Shown in pieces: positions 42,340-51,585 of a stretch of 64,000 nucleotides of DNA. The notes beneath the pieces are model-generated. The model did not search any database and was not told the DNA's origin. It worked only from the letters and a program-made list of their open reading frames with translations. How positions within the stretch are numbered: position 1 is the first letter of the stretch; the number at the start of each line of letters is the position of its first letter. Source of the DNA: Lactobacillus xujianguonis (lineage in GTDB: Bacteria > Bacillota > Bacilli > Lactobacillales > Lactobacillaceae); contig NZ_ML136876.1 of the NCBI RefSeq assembly GCF_004009905.1, positions 25,711-89,710 of the forward strand, read 5' to 3'. A program made the translations under genes and the position numbers.

Positions 42340-44175
42340 ATGAGTAAAAATCTAAAATCAGGAAAATATAGTGTTGAGGCCAAGGGTCATAATGGCAATT
42401 TTAAGTTAAATGTTTCTATTAGTGATAACCAGATTACGGATATTCAAGTTGCTGGTGGAGAAACAGAAGGTATTTCAGATGCCGCAGTTCAACGTTTACC
42501 AAAAGAAATTATTGATGGTCAAACATTGAATGTTGATGCAATATCTGGGGCATCCCTAACGAGTTATGGCATCATTGATGGCGTGGGTCAAGCAATTAAG
42601 CAAGCAGGTGGTGATCCACAAGAATTCAAGAATCGCCCTAAATTTAAGGAGGATAAAACAAAATCTAAGGAAATTAATGTAGATGTTGCAGTTGTCGGTG
42701 CCGGTGGTGCTGGTTACGCTGCAGCTGTGCGAGCATTACAACATAATTTAAAAGTTGCATTATTGGAGAAAGCTCCAAGTGTTGGTGGTAATACAATGCG
42801 TTCAGGTGGTTTTATGAATGCGGCTGATCCAGAATGGCAAAATAAATTTGATGCTCTTCCGGGTGAAAATATCACCTTGGAAAATCTGATGAAGATGAAT
42901 GTTAATGAGATTGACCCTGAATATCAAGATGATTTTGTTGAAATGCAGAAACAAATCAAAAATTATCTTGATAGTAGCAAGAAATATCTTTTTGATTCAG
43001 TCTTATTCCACCGTATTCAAACTTATCTAGGTGGTAAAAGAACAGATTTAAAGGGTACTCAAATTTATGGTCGCTATGATTTGGTCAAAACTTTGACTGA
43101 TAATGATTTAGCTTCAGTTAAGTGGTTGGCTTCGATTGGGGTAGATTTTGATAAGAGTGCAGTTACTATGCCGGTTGGGGCTCTCTGGCGACGTGCACAT
43201 AAGCCAACAGAAGCAGATGGATTTGGTTATATTAAAGCTTTAAAGCAATATTTTGATGAACAAGGCGGTCAAACTTTCACTGATACAAGAGTGAAAGACT
43301 TGATTATTGAAGATGGCAAAGTAGTGGGTGTTAAAGCAGATAATTTAACTGTTAACGCAAAAGCTGTAATTCTAACTGCTGGTGGTTATGGTGCTAATAC
43401 AAAAATGCTTCAAAAATACAATACTTATTGGGAAAAAATTGATGATGATTTAAAGACGACTAATGCACCATATATCACCGGTGACGGGATTAATTTGGGG
43501 ATTGAAGCTGGTGCAGATTTAGTAGGAATGGGCTTCACGCAAATGATGCCAGTTGCTGATCCAAAGACAGGAGAATACAATACTGGATTACAGGTTCCTC
43601 CTGCAGATTTCGTAATGGTTAACCAGGAAGGTAAACGTTTTGTAAATGAATATGCTGGACGTGATACTTTGTCTAAAGCCGCTATTAAAAATGGTGGATT
43701 ATTCTATTTGGTTGCTGATGAAAAAATTAAGAATCTTGCCTACAACACTAATGAAGACAAGATAAAGAATGAAATTGCTAATGGTCAATTATATAAAGCA
43801 GACACACTTGAAGAGCTTGCTGAGAAAATTAAGATTGATCCAGAAACTTTAGTTCAAACTATCAATCAATATAATCAATATGTTGATCAAGGGAATGATC
43901 CTGATTTTCATAAAGATGTCTTTGACTTAAAAGTAGAACAGGGACCATTTTACGCAACTCCGCGTAAACCAGCGATGCACCACACAATGGGCGGTTTAAA
44001 GATTGATAAGAATGCTCATGTTTTAAATAAAGATAATGAAATTATTTCTGGCCTATACAGTGCAGGTGAAAACGCTGGTGGCTTACATGCAGGAAATCGC
44101 TTAGGTGGCAATTCCCTAGCTGATATTTTCACCTTTGGTCGAATTGCTGCAGATACGGTGAGTGAAGAAATATAA
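42340..44175 (+). CDS. FMN/FAD flavoprotein reductase (fumarate/urocanate/cinnamate reductase-like)
   Basis: A 611-aa cytoplasmic flavoprotein. Residues ~10-90 are an FMN_bind domain with DAISGAS (66-72), matching the ApbE flavinylation motif. Residues ~113-611 are a FAD_binding_2 domain of the flavocytochrome c/UrdA type ([51 protein letters not shown]). These enzymes reduce unsaturated carboxylates such as fumarate, urocanate or hydroxycinnamates. The start at 42340 follows AGAGG. No signal peptide is present. The nitroreductase frame starting right after the stop looks like a domain that was once fused to it. The substrate cannot be read from sequence. Confidence 0.88.
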   Translation: MSKNLKSGKYSVEAKGHNGNFKLNVSISDNQITDIQVAGGETEGISDAAVQRLPKEIIDGQTLNVDAISGASLTSYGIIDGVGQAIKQAGGDPQEFKNRPKFKEDKTKSKEINVDVAVVGAGGAGYAAAVRALQHNLKVALLEKAPSVGGNTMRSGGFMNAADPEWQNKFDALPGENITLENLMKMNVNEIDPEYQDDFVEMQKQIKNYLDSSKKYLFDSVLFHRIQTYLGGKRTDLKGTQIYGRYDLVKTLTDNDLASVKWLASIGVDFDKSAVTMPVGALWRRAHKPTEADGFGYIKALKQYFDEQGGQTFTDTRVKDLIIEDGKVVGVKADNLTVNAKAVILTAGGYGANTKMLQKYNTYWEKIDDDLKTTNAPYITGDGINLGIEAGADLVGMGFTQMMPVADPKTGEYNTGLQVPPADFVMVNQEGKRFVNEYAGRDTLSKAAIKNGGLFYLVADEKIKNLAYNTNEDKIKNEIANGQLYKADTLEELAEKIKIDPETLVQTINQYNQYVDQGNDPDFHKDVFDLKVEQGPFYATPRKPAMHHTMGGLKIDKNAHVLNKDNEIISGLYSAGENAGGLHAGNRLGGNSLADIFTFGRIAADTVSEEI

Positions 44176-44813
44176 AATCTCGTCATTCAACAAGATATTT
44201 TGACAAAAACAAAACTATTTCAGAAGATGTTTTGATTAAGATCATGACATTAGCCCAATGTGCACCCTCATGGGTGGATTCTCAGCCTTGTAAAGTATAT
44301 ATTGCTTTTGGTGAAACGCTAGAAAAAATTAGAACCAAACATCGTGAAAATGTTGAACGACAGATTAAATCTAACCCAGATTGGGCAACAACTTATCGTA
44401 AAGATTGGGCAGATTTTCCAAGAAAGCATATGGCTCGTCATAATGAAGACAAGAAGAAGTTTTTGAATACCGATGAGTTATGGAATTTATGGCGTCCAGG
44501 ACTGCAAACTCGCTTATTTGATGCACCAGCAATTTGCTATTTGACTCTGCCTAAGAACTCTAATCAGTGGTCAGTGTATGATCTAGGTGCTTTTGGTCAA
44601 ACTTTGATGTTAGCTGCAAAATATCTGGGGATTGATTCAATGCCAGCTTACGAGATCGTTCGCTATCCAGAATCTGTTAGAAAAATCATGCATATTCCAG
44701 AAGATGAATGGGTAGCCATGGGAATTGGCTTAGGTTATCGGGCGGATCATATGATTGATGATTTTCGTTCGCATCGCATAGCTTTAAATGACTTCTTAAA
44801 GATTGAAAAATAA
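44176..44813 (+). pseudogene. nitroreductase domain, probably split from the flavoprotein
   Basis: The open frame begins immediately after the flavoprotein stop and reads [23 protein letters not shown], a typical nitroreductase FMN-binding start, through to FLKIEK at 44813. It has no ATG or ribosome-binding site before 44232 (IKIM), by which point the FMN-contacting SRHSTR is lost. Removing two bases in GAAATATAAAATCT (about 44170-44176) would fuse it in frame as [12 protein letters not shown]. Reductases with FMN_bind, FAD_binding_2 and a carboxy NAD(P)H-flavin reductase domain are known from lactobacilli (HcrB type), so a broken fusion is likely. A truncated separate protein from 44232 is the alternative. 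Confidence 0.68.
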
Positions 44814-44820
44814 AAAATAG

Positions 44821-44856
44821 GTCGAAATCCGGATTAACGGATTTCGATTTTTTGAT
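44821..44856 (+). terminator. intrinsic terminator
   Basis: Hairpin TCGAAATCCG/CGGATTTCGA with a 6-base loop and TTTTTT, ending the flavoprotein transcript just before the AraC gene. Confidence 0.85.
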
Positions 44857-44867
44857 AGGGAATAATT

Positions 44868-45725
44868 ATGAAAAATAGACATGAATTAGTGACAACCAAC
44901 TTCGGCTTACCTTTTAGAATGGTTGTTCATACCAATAGCACTCCTGAAGATATTTCCCTGCATTGGCATAAGGCAATCGAAATAAATTGTATGCTTGATT
45001 GGCCACTGTCAGAAATTAATGTTGATGGTAAGGAATACCAAATGAAGACTGGTCGCATATGGTGTGCTAATAGTATGGAGCCGCACTATGTTCATGCTTT
45101 AAAAAACGATGTGACTCGCAGAGCAGTATCAATTATTTTGCCATACGATTTTGTAAAAAATATTTTTACGGAGATTGATCAAGGAGAAATTTGTTTAAAT
45201 AATTTTTCTAAGTTAACAACCAAGCAACAAAAGATTTATCAGGAAGAACTTTTTCCTAAATTTGAAGAACTTTTTCAAATCGTACAAGAACCAGACAAGT
45301 TCTTACGGCTTAATCTTTATTTGAAAACTCTTGAAATCATTAAGTTGATACTAACTAATTTCTTTAAAGAAGAAAAAAGTATCAGAACGATTAATGATGA
45401 ACAAGCCGAAAGAATGAATTTGATTCGTGATTATGTTGATCAACATTATCGAGCAAAAATCCAGTTAGAAGATTTAATGCCAGTTGTTCATCTCTCACGC
45501 AGTTATCTAGCCAAAGTAATAAGAAATTGTTTCAATATGACTTTGAATGAATATGTGAACTTGGTGAGATCTGAAAAAGTCCTAGCCGATCTACAAGCCG
45601 GTATTACTAAGCAAACTGAATTAGCTGAACGGAATGGCTTCAGTGGATTGCGTTCAATGAATCGGTGGTTGGAGAAATATTATTCTGCTGGGGCTAAAGA
45701 ACTTAGACAAAATTTAGAACAATAA
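44868..45725 (+). CDS. AraC-family transcriptional regulator
   Basis: A 285-aa regulator with an amino-terminal cupin sensor (LHWHKAIEINCMLDWPLSEINVDGKEYQMKTGRIWCANSMEPH, residues ~28-75) and a carboxy double HTH (residues ~185-285: LEDLMPVVHLSRSYLAKVIRN and TELAERNGFSGLRSMNRWLEKYY). It lies between the flavoprotein genes and the esterase-MFS pair and probably regulates one or both. AGGGA precedes the ATG. Confidence 0.88.
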   Translation: MKNRHELVTTNFGLPFRMVVHTNSTPEDISLHWHKAIEINCMLDWPLSEINVDGKEYQMKTGRIWCANSMEPHYVHALKNDVTRRAVSIILPYDFVKNIFTEIDQGEICLNNFSKLTTKQQKIYQEELFPKFEELFQIVQEPDKFLRLNLYLKTLEIIKLILTNFFKEEKSIRTINDEQAERMNLIRDYVDQHYRAKIQLEDLMPVVHLSRSYLAKVIRNCFNMTLNEYVNLVRSEKVLADLQAGITKQTELAERNGFSGLRSMNRWLEKYYSAGAKELRQNLEQ

Positions 45726-45769
45726 AAAGAGACTATGTGCCCAAAAGATAAGATTTTATAGCCATAAAG

Positions 45770-45783
45770 TGAAAGCGCTTTAT
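45770..45783 (+). promoter_or_regulatory. cre site upstream of the esterase-MFS genes
   Basis: TGAAAGCGCTTTAT, a close match to the catabolite-responsive element, ending 41 bases before the serine hydrolase start; TATAAT overlaps its right edge (45781-45786). Confidence 0.7.
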
Positions 45784-45824
45784 AATATCATACTCATTGT
45801 AAAGAGGACGAAAGGAATTTAACA

Positions 45825-47024
45825 ATGAGCAATTGGAATAAAATCTCAGACGTAATTAACGAAGAAATTGAGGCCAAGTCATTGGCTGGAGCAGCAGTTT
45901 ATGCTGTTCAAAATGGTCAAGAAAAACTTAATCAGGGTTATGGCAAAGATCGAAAAGATGCAATTTATCGTTTATATTCAATGACAAAAGTTGCTACTGC
46001 AGTAGTGATTTTTAAATTAGTTGAAATGGGTAAAATCGCTCTTGATGCTAATATTGGTGATTATATTCCGTCTTGGAAACATCATCGTATTTTTGATAAA
46101 AACAAAAACATTGTTCCCGCTAAAGAAATTACAATCCAAGAATTATTAAATATGCAATCAGGAATGCCATATCCTGGTGATAATCAGTTTGGTCCCAATC
46201 AAACTAAGTTGTTTGAACAAGAAATTGAATTAGAAATGAAAGAAAATTCAAATTTAACTACTTTAGATATCGTCACTAAGGCCGGCAATCTACCAGGAGA
46301 TTTTGAACCAGGAACAAATTGGCAATATGGGATTTCAGCTGATATCTTAGCAGGTGTAATTGAAGCCGTTACGGGTAAAAGGGCGTATGAAGTTTATCAA
46401 GAGTTAGTCTTTAAGCCTTTGGCAATGAATGATACTGACTTTAGAGTGCCAACAGATAAATTAAAGCGTGTCAGTGTTTTAACTAAAAGAGATCCGAACT
46501 ACCAATACGTTACAGAATATGAACGGCCGGCCTTAACTACTCCGCGGACAGATACCATGACACTGCCATTAGTTGATTCAGTAGATACAGTGGAGCCTTA
46601 CTTCTGTGCTGGCGGTGGCGGACTTTATTCAACGGTGCAAGACTATGCTAAGTTAATGTTGATGTTACTGAATAAAGGTGAACTTAACGGTGTAAGAATT
46701 TTAAAACCCGAAACGGTTGAATTTATGACTACTCCTCAAATGACGGAAGAGATGTATGAAAAAATGCATCAAGATCCAGTAGGGCATGGTGTACCAGGAT
46801 ATGCTTACTCAAATTTACTTAGAATCTTGGTTAAACCAGAAGAAGCACGAATTTTAGGTGTAAATGGTAATGTGGGTGAATTTGGCTGGGATGCAGCTGG
46901 CGGAGCCTTTTGTTTAGCTGATCCAACTACTAAGACAGTCATGGTTTATATGCAACAAGATTTAAGTGGTGCTGAACCAATTTTACGTAGAAAAATTTAC
47001 TCGGCTTTAATGGAGGAAGAATAA
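45825..47024 (+). CDS. serine hydrolase, beta-lactamase-like esterase
   Basis: A 399-aa cytoplasmic protein of the class C beta-lactamase/EstB esterase family, with no signal peptide. The nucleophile motif is SMTK (Ser52, Lys55); NMQSGMPYPGDN and WQYGISADI follow in the place of the second motif. AAAGGA precedes the ATG by 8 bases. Relatives hydrolyse esters rather than beta-lactams. The stop overlaps the MFS start (TAATG), so an esterase acting on a compound imported by that transporter is a reasonable inference. Confidence 0.87.
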   Translation: MSNWNKISDVINEEIEAKSLAGAAVYAVQNGQEKLNQGYGKDRKDAIYRLYSMTKVATAVVIFKLVEMGKIALDANIGDYIPSWKHHRIFDKNKNIVPAKEITIQELLNMQSGMPYPGDNQFGPNQTKLFEQEIELEMKENSNLTTLDIVTKAGNLPGDFEPGTNWQYGISADILAGVIEAVTGKRAYEVYQELVFKPLAMNDTDFRVPTDKLKRVSVLTKRDPNYQYVTEYERPALTTPRTDTMTLPLVDSVDTVEPYFCAGGGGLYSTVQDYAKLMLMLLNKGELNGVRILKPETVEFMTTPQMTEEMYEKMHQDPVGHGVPGYAYSNLLRILVKPEEARILGVNGNVGEFGWDAAGGAFCLADPTTKTVMVYMQQDLSGAEPILRRKIYSALMEEE

Positions 47025-48202
47025 TGAAAGCTAATAAAAATTCCTTTATTTTTAAAATTTCGTTGTTGTCAATCGGCTTAATGTCAGCATTAGCCCAAGC
47101 TGTTTCTGGCGTTTTTCCATTGATGTATAAAGCTTTTCCCAATATTAGTAAATCTGCGATTGAAATGTTAGGTACTATTCCTAATTTTGGGATGATTGCT
47201 GGATTGATACTAGGGCCATTTCTGATCAAGTTAACAAGTAAAAAGACGACAATCATGATTGGGTTGATAGGTACCTTAATTTGTGGGACTTTCCCAATTT
47301 ATGGGCATAGTTATACTTTAATTTTGATTTCTAGACTATTATATGGCGTTTTTAATGGCTTTTTTGGAGCCTTAGCGATTAGTATTGTTGCGGATTATTA
47401 TACAGGGCATGAAAGAGCAACAATGCTTGGCTTCGAGAATGCTTTAGGATCAATTGGTAGCGGTGTTTGTTCCTTAGTTTTAGGATCTTTAATGGCTTTT
47501 GGCTGGCATGCTGCTTTTAGCATTTACTTACTGCCAATCATCGCAATTGTTTTATTTGGTCTTTTTGTTCCGAATACTAAAAATGATGTAGTACAAGAAA
47601 CAGTTACAACAACAGAAAATAACTCAAGTAGTAAAAAAGCTAAAGTTCCAAAAGAAGTAATTTTGATTGCCGCAATTCAATTAATCTTTTTCATAATCTT
47701 AGTACCCATGAGCTATAAATTGCCTCAATTAGTAGTTAGTGAAGGAATTGGTACTGCTGGGGATGCTTCAGCTGTTTATGCCCTTTTTACTTTAGTTGGA
47801 ATTCCAGTGTCAATGATCTATGGTTGGCTACATAAGAAGTTAGGTTTTGGTCTTTATGTTGTAGCCTTAATTTCTTTAATTGTCGGTGATATTATTATTG
47901 CCACTACTCATTCTTTGCCAGTTCTTTATATAGCTGGCGTGATCAATGGTTTTGGCTTTGGTACGGCAGTCCCATTTGCTAATAATTGGGTAAGTGATGC
48001 AGCTAACCAAAACGCTATTGACATTGCGACGACAATTTCGATGTTGACGACGAATATTGGTGTTTTCCTATCACCAATCATTATGAATGCAGTTAGCGGC
48101 GGTTCACCAAGATTGGTAATGTTTATTGCAGCAGGCGGCTTTGCCGTTTTAGCAATTTTAGTTGCCTTTATTGGTGTGTGGAAAAAGAAGCAACAAAATT
48201 AA
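47024..48202 (+). CDS. MFS transporter
   Basis: A 392-aa major facilitator with 12 hydrophobic segments, a cytoplasmic loop after helix 6 (NTKNDVVQETVTTTENNSSSKKAKVPKE) and an MFS-type loop between helices 2 and 3 (LIKLTSKKTTIMIG). It shares a TAATG junction with the esterase-like gene. Substrate unknown; uptake of an ester or an organic acid for the flavoprotein pathway is inferred from the cluster. Confidence 0.88.
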   Translation: MKANKNSFIFKISLLSIGLMSALAQAVSGVFPLMYKAFPNISKSAIEMLGTIPNFGMIAGLILGPFLIKLTSKKTTIMIGLIGTLICGTFPIYGHSYTLILISRLLYGVFNGFFGALAISIVADYYTGHERATMLGFENALGSIGSGVCSLVLGSLMAFGWHAAFSIYLLPIIAIVLFGLFVPNTKNDVVQETVTTTENNSSSKKAKVPKEVILIAAIQLIFFIILVPMSYKLPQLVVSEGIGTAGDASAVYALFTLVGIPVSMIYGWLHKKLGFGLYVVALISLIVGDIIIATTHSLPVLYIAGVINGFGFGTAVPFANNWVSDAANQNAIDIATTISMLTTNIGVFLSPIIMNAVSGGSPRLVMFIAAGGFAVLAILVAFIGVWKKKQQN

Positions 48203-48208
48203 ATAATT

Positions 48209-48237
48209 GAAAAAGCTCGCAATTGCGAGCTTTTTTA
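48209..48237. terminator. bidirectional terminator
   Basis: Hairpin AAAAGCTCGCAATTGCGAGCTTTT, a perfect palindrome, between the MFS gene and the convergent LysR gene. Confidence 0.88.
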
Positions 48238-48246
48238 GTGGGTAAA

Positions 48247-49164
48247 TTATTTTGTTCTACAATGCTGTGCGATTTCTTCAGCAATTTGAGTGATGAACTT
48301 GTTATTGGTTTTTAAAGTCATCACGCTAATTTCCAGACCGGCCATCTTTTCAGGAATGATTAACAGATTAAGATGAGAATTTTTATTTAAAAAGAATTTA
48401 GCTGTTTCGTACATCGTCATTGTAATGCCTAGGCCACTGCTTGCACAGAGCATAGCCTCTTCGTAATCATCAACAGTTAAATTACTTTGAAAATGTAAAT
48501 CATTCAGAAGGAAAAAGTGCTCCGTAACGTCAATAAATGAAGTTTCTTTTGACCACTTGATGTAATTCTCTTTTTGTAATTCGGTTAGTTCCTCGGTGGT
48601 GATCGTTCTAGTAAAAGTGCTGGGATCATAAAGTGAACTTTTTGCGGAAATAACAAAGCAAAGCTTTTCGGTGAATAAGGGCCAAGATAAAATATTAGGA
48701 TCGTTAGCATTTCGTCCTAAAAAGATATCGGTTCGTCCATCTTTTAAAGCAGCTAAAGCTTCACTAGTGGTCAGACTCAGAGTGTTAAATTCAATGTTTT
48801 GATGTTGAGCTAATAATGAATTGTAAATATTTGGCAAAAAAATTGGTGCATATGTTGGAAAGAAAGCTAAGTTAATTTTGCGTCGATTATTCTTCTGGAA
48901 ATTTTGAATTTCAGAAACAGTTCCTTCTTCTAAACTCAAAATTTGATTTAAACGTAATAAAAGTTGTTCACCTGCCGGTGTTAAGGAAATTGGCGTTTTA
49001 TTACGATTTACTAATTTAGCACCATATTTATTTTCTGCATCGGTAATGGCCTTACTGATATTTGGCTGGCTGGTATACAGCCACTTGGCCACTGCCGTGA
49101 GGGTTGGAGCGGTTTGAACCGTTGCTAGAATATTTTTAAGTCCAAGATTAGAATTATTTACCAT
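48247..49164 (-). CDS. LysR-family transcriptional regulator
   Basis: A 305-aa regulator with a LysR HTH (residues ~8-65: ILATVQTAPTLTAVAKWLYTSQPNISKAITDAENKYGAKLVNR) and a carboxy substrate-binding domain (residues ~95-300). It is divergent from the CoA-transferase operon and probably activates it; the coinducer is unknown. Confidence 0.9.
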   Translation of the reverse strand: MVNNSNLGLKNILATVQTAPTLTAVAKWLYTSQPNISKAITDAENKYGAKLVNRNKTPISLTPAGEQLLLRLNQILSLEEGTVSEIQNFQKNNRRKINLAFFPTYAPIFLPNIYNSLLAQHQNIEFNTLSLTTSEALAALKDGRTDIFLGRNANDPNILSWPLFTEKLCFVISAKSSLYDPSTFTRTITTEELTELQKENYIKWSKETSFIDVTEHFFLLNDLHFQSNLTVDDYEEAMLCASSGLGITMTMYETAKFFLNKNSHLNLLIIPEKMAGLEISVMTLKTNNKFITQIAEEIAQHCRTK

Positions 49165-49263
49165 TTGTCATGCTCTTTCGTACCAAAATCATAATTATTT
49201 TTATATAAAAACATATTATATTTGATATTTCATATTTTAATCGATATGCATTACACTAGTCAA

Positions 49264-49277
49264 TGGAAGCGCTTCAG
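49264..49277 (+). promoter_or_regulatory. cre-like site upstream of the CoA-transferase operon
   Basis: TGGAAGCGCTTCAG has a perfect GAAGCGCTTC core and fits the cre pattern in most positions; it lies 32 bases before the CoA-transferase start. Confidence 0.5.
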
Positions 49278-49308
49278 AAATAGTTTTTTGGAAAAGCAGG
49301 TAAAAATC

Positions 49309-50745
49309 ATGAGTTATAAATTTGGTAATGCATTTTCAGAATTGATGAAGATCAGAAATGTCGATGATGATCCTAAAGAAGAAATCGAAATTAAGAAGTC
49401 AAAGACAACAATGTACAAGACTCCGATTAAAATCGAAGAAGTTATTTCCGAAGCCCTGGCAGCAAGAGCAGTTGCTGCAAATGACTTATGGGAATTAAAG
49501 ACTGGAAGACGTCAAAAGATTTTCGTTGATACCGAAGCCGCTGCTGCTTTATGTTCATTGGGTACACCAATGACGCAAAAGAAGGATGAAGATGGTGAAT
49601 ACAAGTCTATTCCTTACGCTGCTAACTTTGCGCAAATGGTTTCAATTACTCAACCTTGGGAATGTAAAGACGGTAAGTGGTTCTTGCCACACTTTAATTT
49701 ACCTAATCTTGAAAAACGAGTTTTAGATGTTTTGCATTGTGAAAAAACTCCAGAATCTGTAGCTGCAGCTGTTAAGAAGTGGAATTCTGACCATTTAGAT
49801 GAAGCGATTGCTGATGCTAGGGCTTGTGGTGGGATTGTTTATTCACCAGAAGATTGGCTGAAGACACCACAAGGTAAATACTTAGCATCTAAGCCAGTAG
49901 TTGAAATTGAAAAGATTGCTGATAGTGCGCCTGAACCATTACCAAAGAATGATGCAGCTCCACTTGCTGATATTAAATTACTTGATTTAACTAGAATTAT
50001 TGCTGGACCAACTTGTGGTGAAGCTTTAACTGAACATGGTGCCAAGGACTTGATGGTAACAGCACCACAATTACCACAAGTTCCTGCCTTTGTCCGTGAC
50101 TCAAGTCATGGTAAGCATTCAACTTATTTGGACTACACTAAGCCTGAACAAAAAGACAAGTTGATTGATCTTGCTAAACAAGCAGATATCTTTCTTGAAG
50201 GTTACCGTCCTGGCTCAATGGAAAAGCATGGCTTTGGTGCTAAAGACTTGTCTGCAATGCGTCCTGGGATTATCTATGTCAGCGTTAACTGTCATGGTAC
50301 TGGTGGTCCTTATGCTGAACGTGCTGGTTGGGATCAAGTTGCTCAAGCTAACACAGGTATTTCTTATGTCCAAGGGCAAGCTGAACATACCCATCCAAAA
50401 TTAATTCCGGTCTTCTTATCAGACTTTTTAACTGGATATCTTGCAGCCTTTGGTGCAATGATTGCGCTTAAGAAACGGGCAACAGAAGGTGGCTCATACA
50501 AGGTCAATGTTTCTCTTGATCAATCATGTATGTTAGCTTTGCGTCAAGGTTTAAGAACTGATGACTACATGTCTTCCCCAGATGGAATTTCACCAGAAAA
50601 ATACGATGAATATGCTGTTTATGATAACGATACGATTTATGGTGACCTTAAGACTTTAGGTCCAGTAATTAAGATGTCAGAAACTCCATGTAAATGGAAT
50701 GGTACGACACCAGAATTAGGTAGTTCAAAACCTGAATGGTGGTAG
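49309..50745 (+). CDS. class III CoA-transferase (CaiB/BaiF family)
   Basis: A 478-aa protein; the start at 49309 follows AGCAGG by 8 bases. The core (residues ~215-440) has the family blocks LDLTRIIAGPTCGEALTEHGAKDLMV, KADIFLEGYRPGSMEKHGFG-like sequence and YVSVNCHGTGGPYAERAGWDQVAQA, in which the Asp of GWDQ corresponds to the catalytic aspartate. An unusual ~200-residue amino extension (residues 1-200) precedes it. Such enzymes move CoA between carboxylic acids. The acid is unknown. The next gene follows after 15 bases. Confidence 0.85.
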   Translation: MSYKFGNAFSELMKIRNVDDDPKEEIEIKKSKTTMYKTPIKIEEVISEALAARAVAANDLWELKTGRRQKIFVDTEAAAALCSLGTPMTQKKDEDGEYKSIPYAANFAQMVSITQPWECKDGKWFLPHFNLPNLEKRVLDVLHCEKTPESVAAAVKKWNSDHLDEAIADARACGGIVYSPEDWLKTPQGKYLASKPVVEIEKIADSAPEPLPKNDAAPLADIKLLDLTRIIAGPTCGEALTEHGAKDLMVTAPQLPQVPAFVRDSSHGKHSTYLDYTKPEQKDKLIDLAKQADIFLEGYRPGSMEKHGFGAKDLSAMRPGIIYVSVNCHGTGGPYAERAGWDQVAQANTGISYVQGQAEHTHPKLIPVFLSDFLTGYLAAFGAMIALKKRATEGGSYKVNVSLDQSCMLALRQGLRTDDYMSSPDGISPEKYDEYAVYDNDTIYGDLKTLGPVIKMSETPCKWNGTTPELGSSKPEWW

Positions 50746-50760
50746 AAAAGGAGCAAAAAA

Positions 50761-51510
50761 ATGGCAGAACCAAAATGGTTACAAGAAATGAACCGTGACG
50801 AATACATTAAAGAAGATTTCGATGCAGCTGGTAAGTCAGTTGCTGGTACAACTGTTGATGGCATCGACAAGAACGATCCAGAATGGCTTGATAAGGCAGC
50901 TAAGAAAGTTAACGCTGCTGAAGGTGATGACTACGTTAAGCTTGATTCAGGTTTGTTAACCGTTAACCAACTTAACTGGATGTTACAAAACACCATTGGC
51001 GAATTGACTTTTGTTGATGATAACAACCAATTCTTGTGGTATAACCGTCCAAAGGATCCAAATGCTAAGATGAAAGCTAAGCGGACTCCAGACCAAGTTG
51101 GGGACACAATGAAGGCCATTCACCCAGATGTCCGTGATGTTATTCCTAATGCTAAGAAGGTTGTGCACGCTCTTCGCACTAAAGAAGGCGGCCATGATGA
51201 TGTTTACATGCCAGTGCCAACTGGTAACTTGAAGGAATTAGTTCTTCACTACTACAAGCGGGTTGAAGATGACAAGGGCAATTACATTGGTATTTATGAA
51301 TGGGTCCAAGACCTTTACCCACTTGTTAAGTACTTCTGTGAAACAACTGGTCAAAAGTTAGTAGTTGATGAAGACGCAACTACTGGTGCAACTTACCGTA
51401 GTAATTCTGATCCAGATGCAGCAACTGGTGCTTCAACTAAGGCAGCTGCCGCTGAAGAAGAAAAGAAGGAAGAAAAGCCAGATGCTTCATCCGGGGCTTC
51501 TGAGCACTAA
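50761..51510 (+). CDS. PAS-domain protein with three flavinylation-like motifs in its tail
   Basis: A 249-aa soluble protein. Residues ~60-200 form a PAS-like domain (GLLTVNQLNWMLQNTIGELTFVDDNNQFLWYNRP ... HPDVRDVIPNAKKVVHALRTKEGGHDDVYMPV). The low-complexity tail has three copies of a motif: DATTGAT (205-211), DAATGAS (219-225) and DASSGAS (241-247), separated by Ala/Glu/Lys linkers. All fit the D-x-x-S/T-G-A-S/T pattern to which ApbE attaches FMN, as does DAISGAS in the flavoprotein 8 kb upstream. Covalent flavin on this protein is inference. It is cotranscribed with the CoA-transferase; GGAG lies 8 bases before the ATG. Confidence 0.8.
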   Translation: MAEPKWLQEMNRDEYIKEDFDAAGKSVAGTTVDGIDKNDPEWLDKAAKKVNAAEGDDYVKLDSGLLTVNQLNWMLQNTIGELTFVDDNNQFLWYNRPKDPNAKMKAKRTPDQVGDTMKAIHPDVRDVIPNAKKVVHALRTKEGGHDDVYMPVPTGNLKELVLHYYKRVEDDKGNYIGIYEWVQDLYPLVKYFCETTGQKLVVDEDATTGATYRSNSDPDAATGASTKAAAAEEEKKEEKPDASSGASEH

Positions 51511-51585
51511 GCAATTATAATTAAAGAGAAAAGAAAAAAGTATATCGATAGATATGCTTATTTTTTGCTAATGGAGGCGAATAAT

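Noticed and set aside
44232..44813. Independent intact nitroreductase starting at ATG 44253 or ATT 44232
   Set aside because: It would lack the FMN-binding SRHSTR segment that is present in frame upstream, and no ribosome-binding site precedes either codon.
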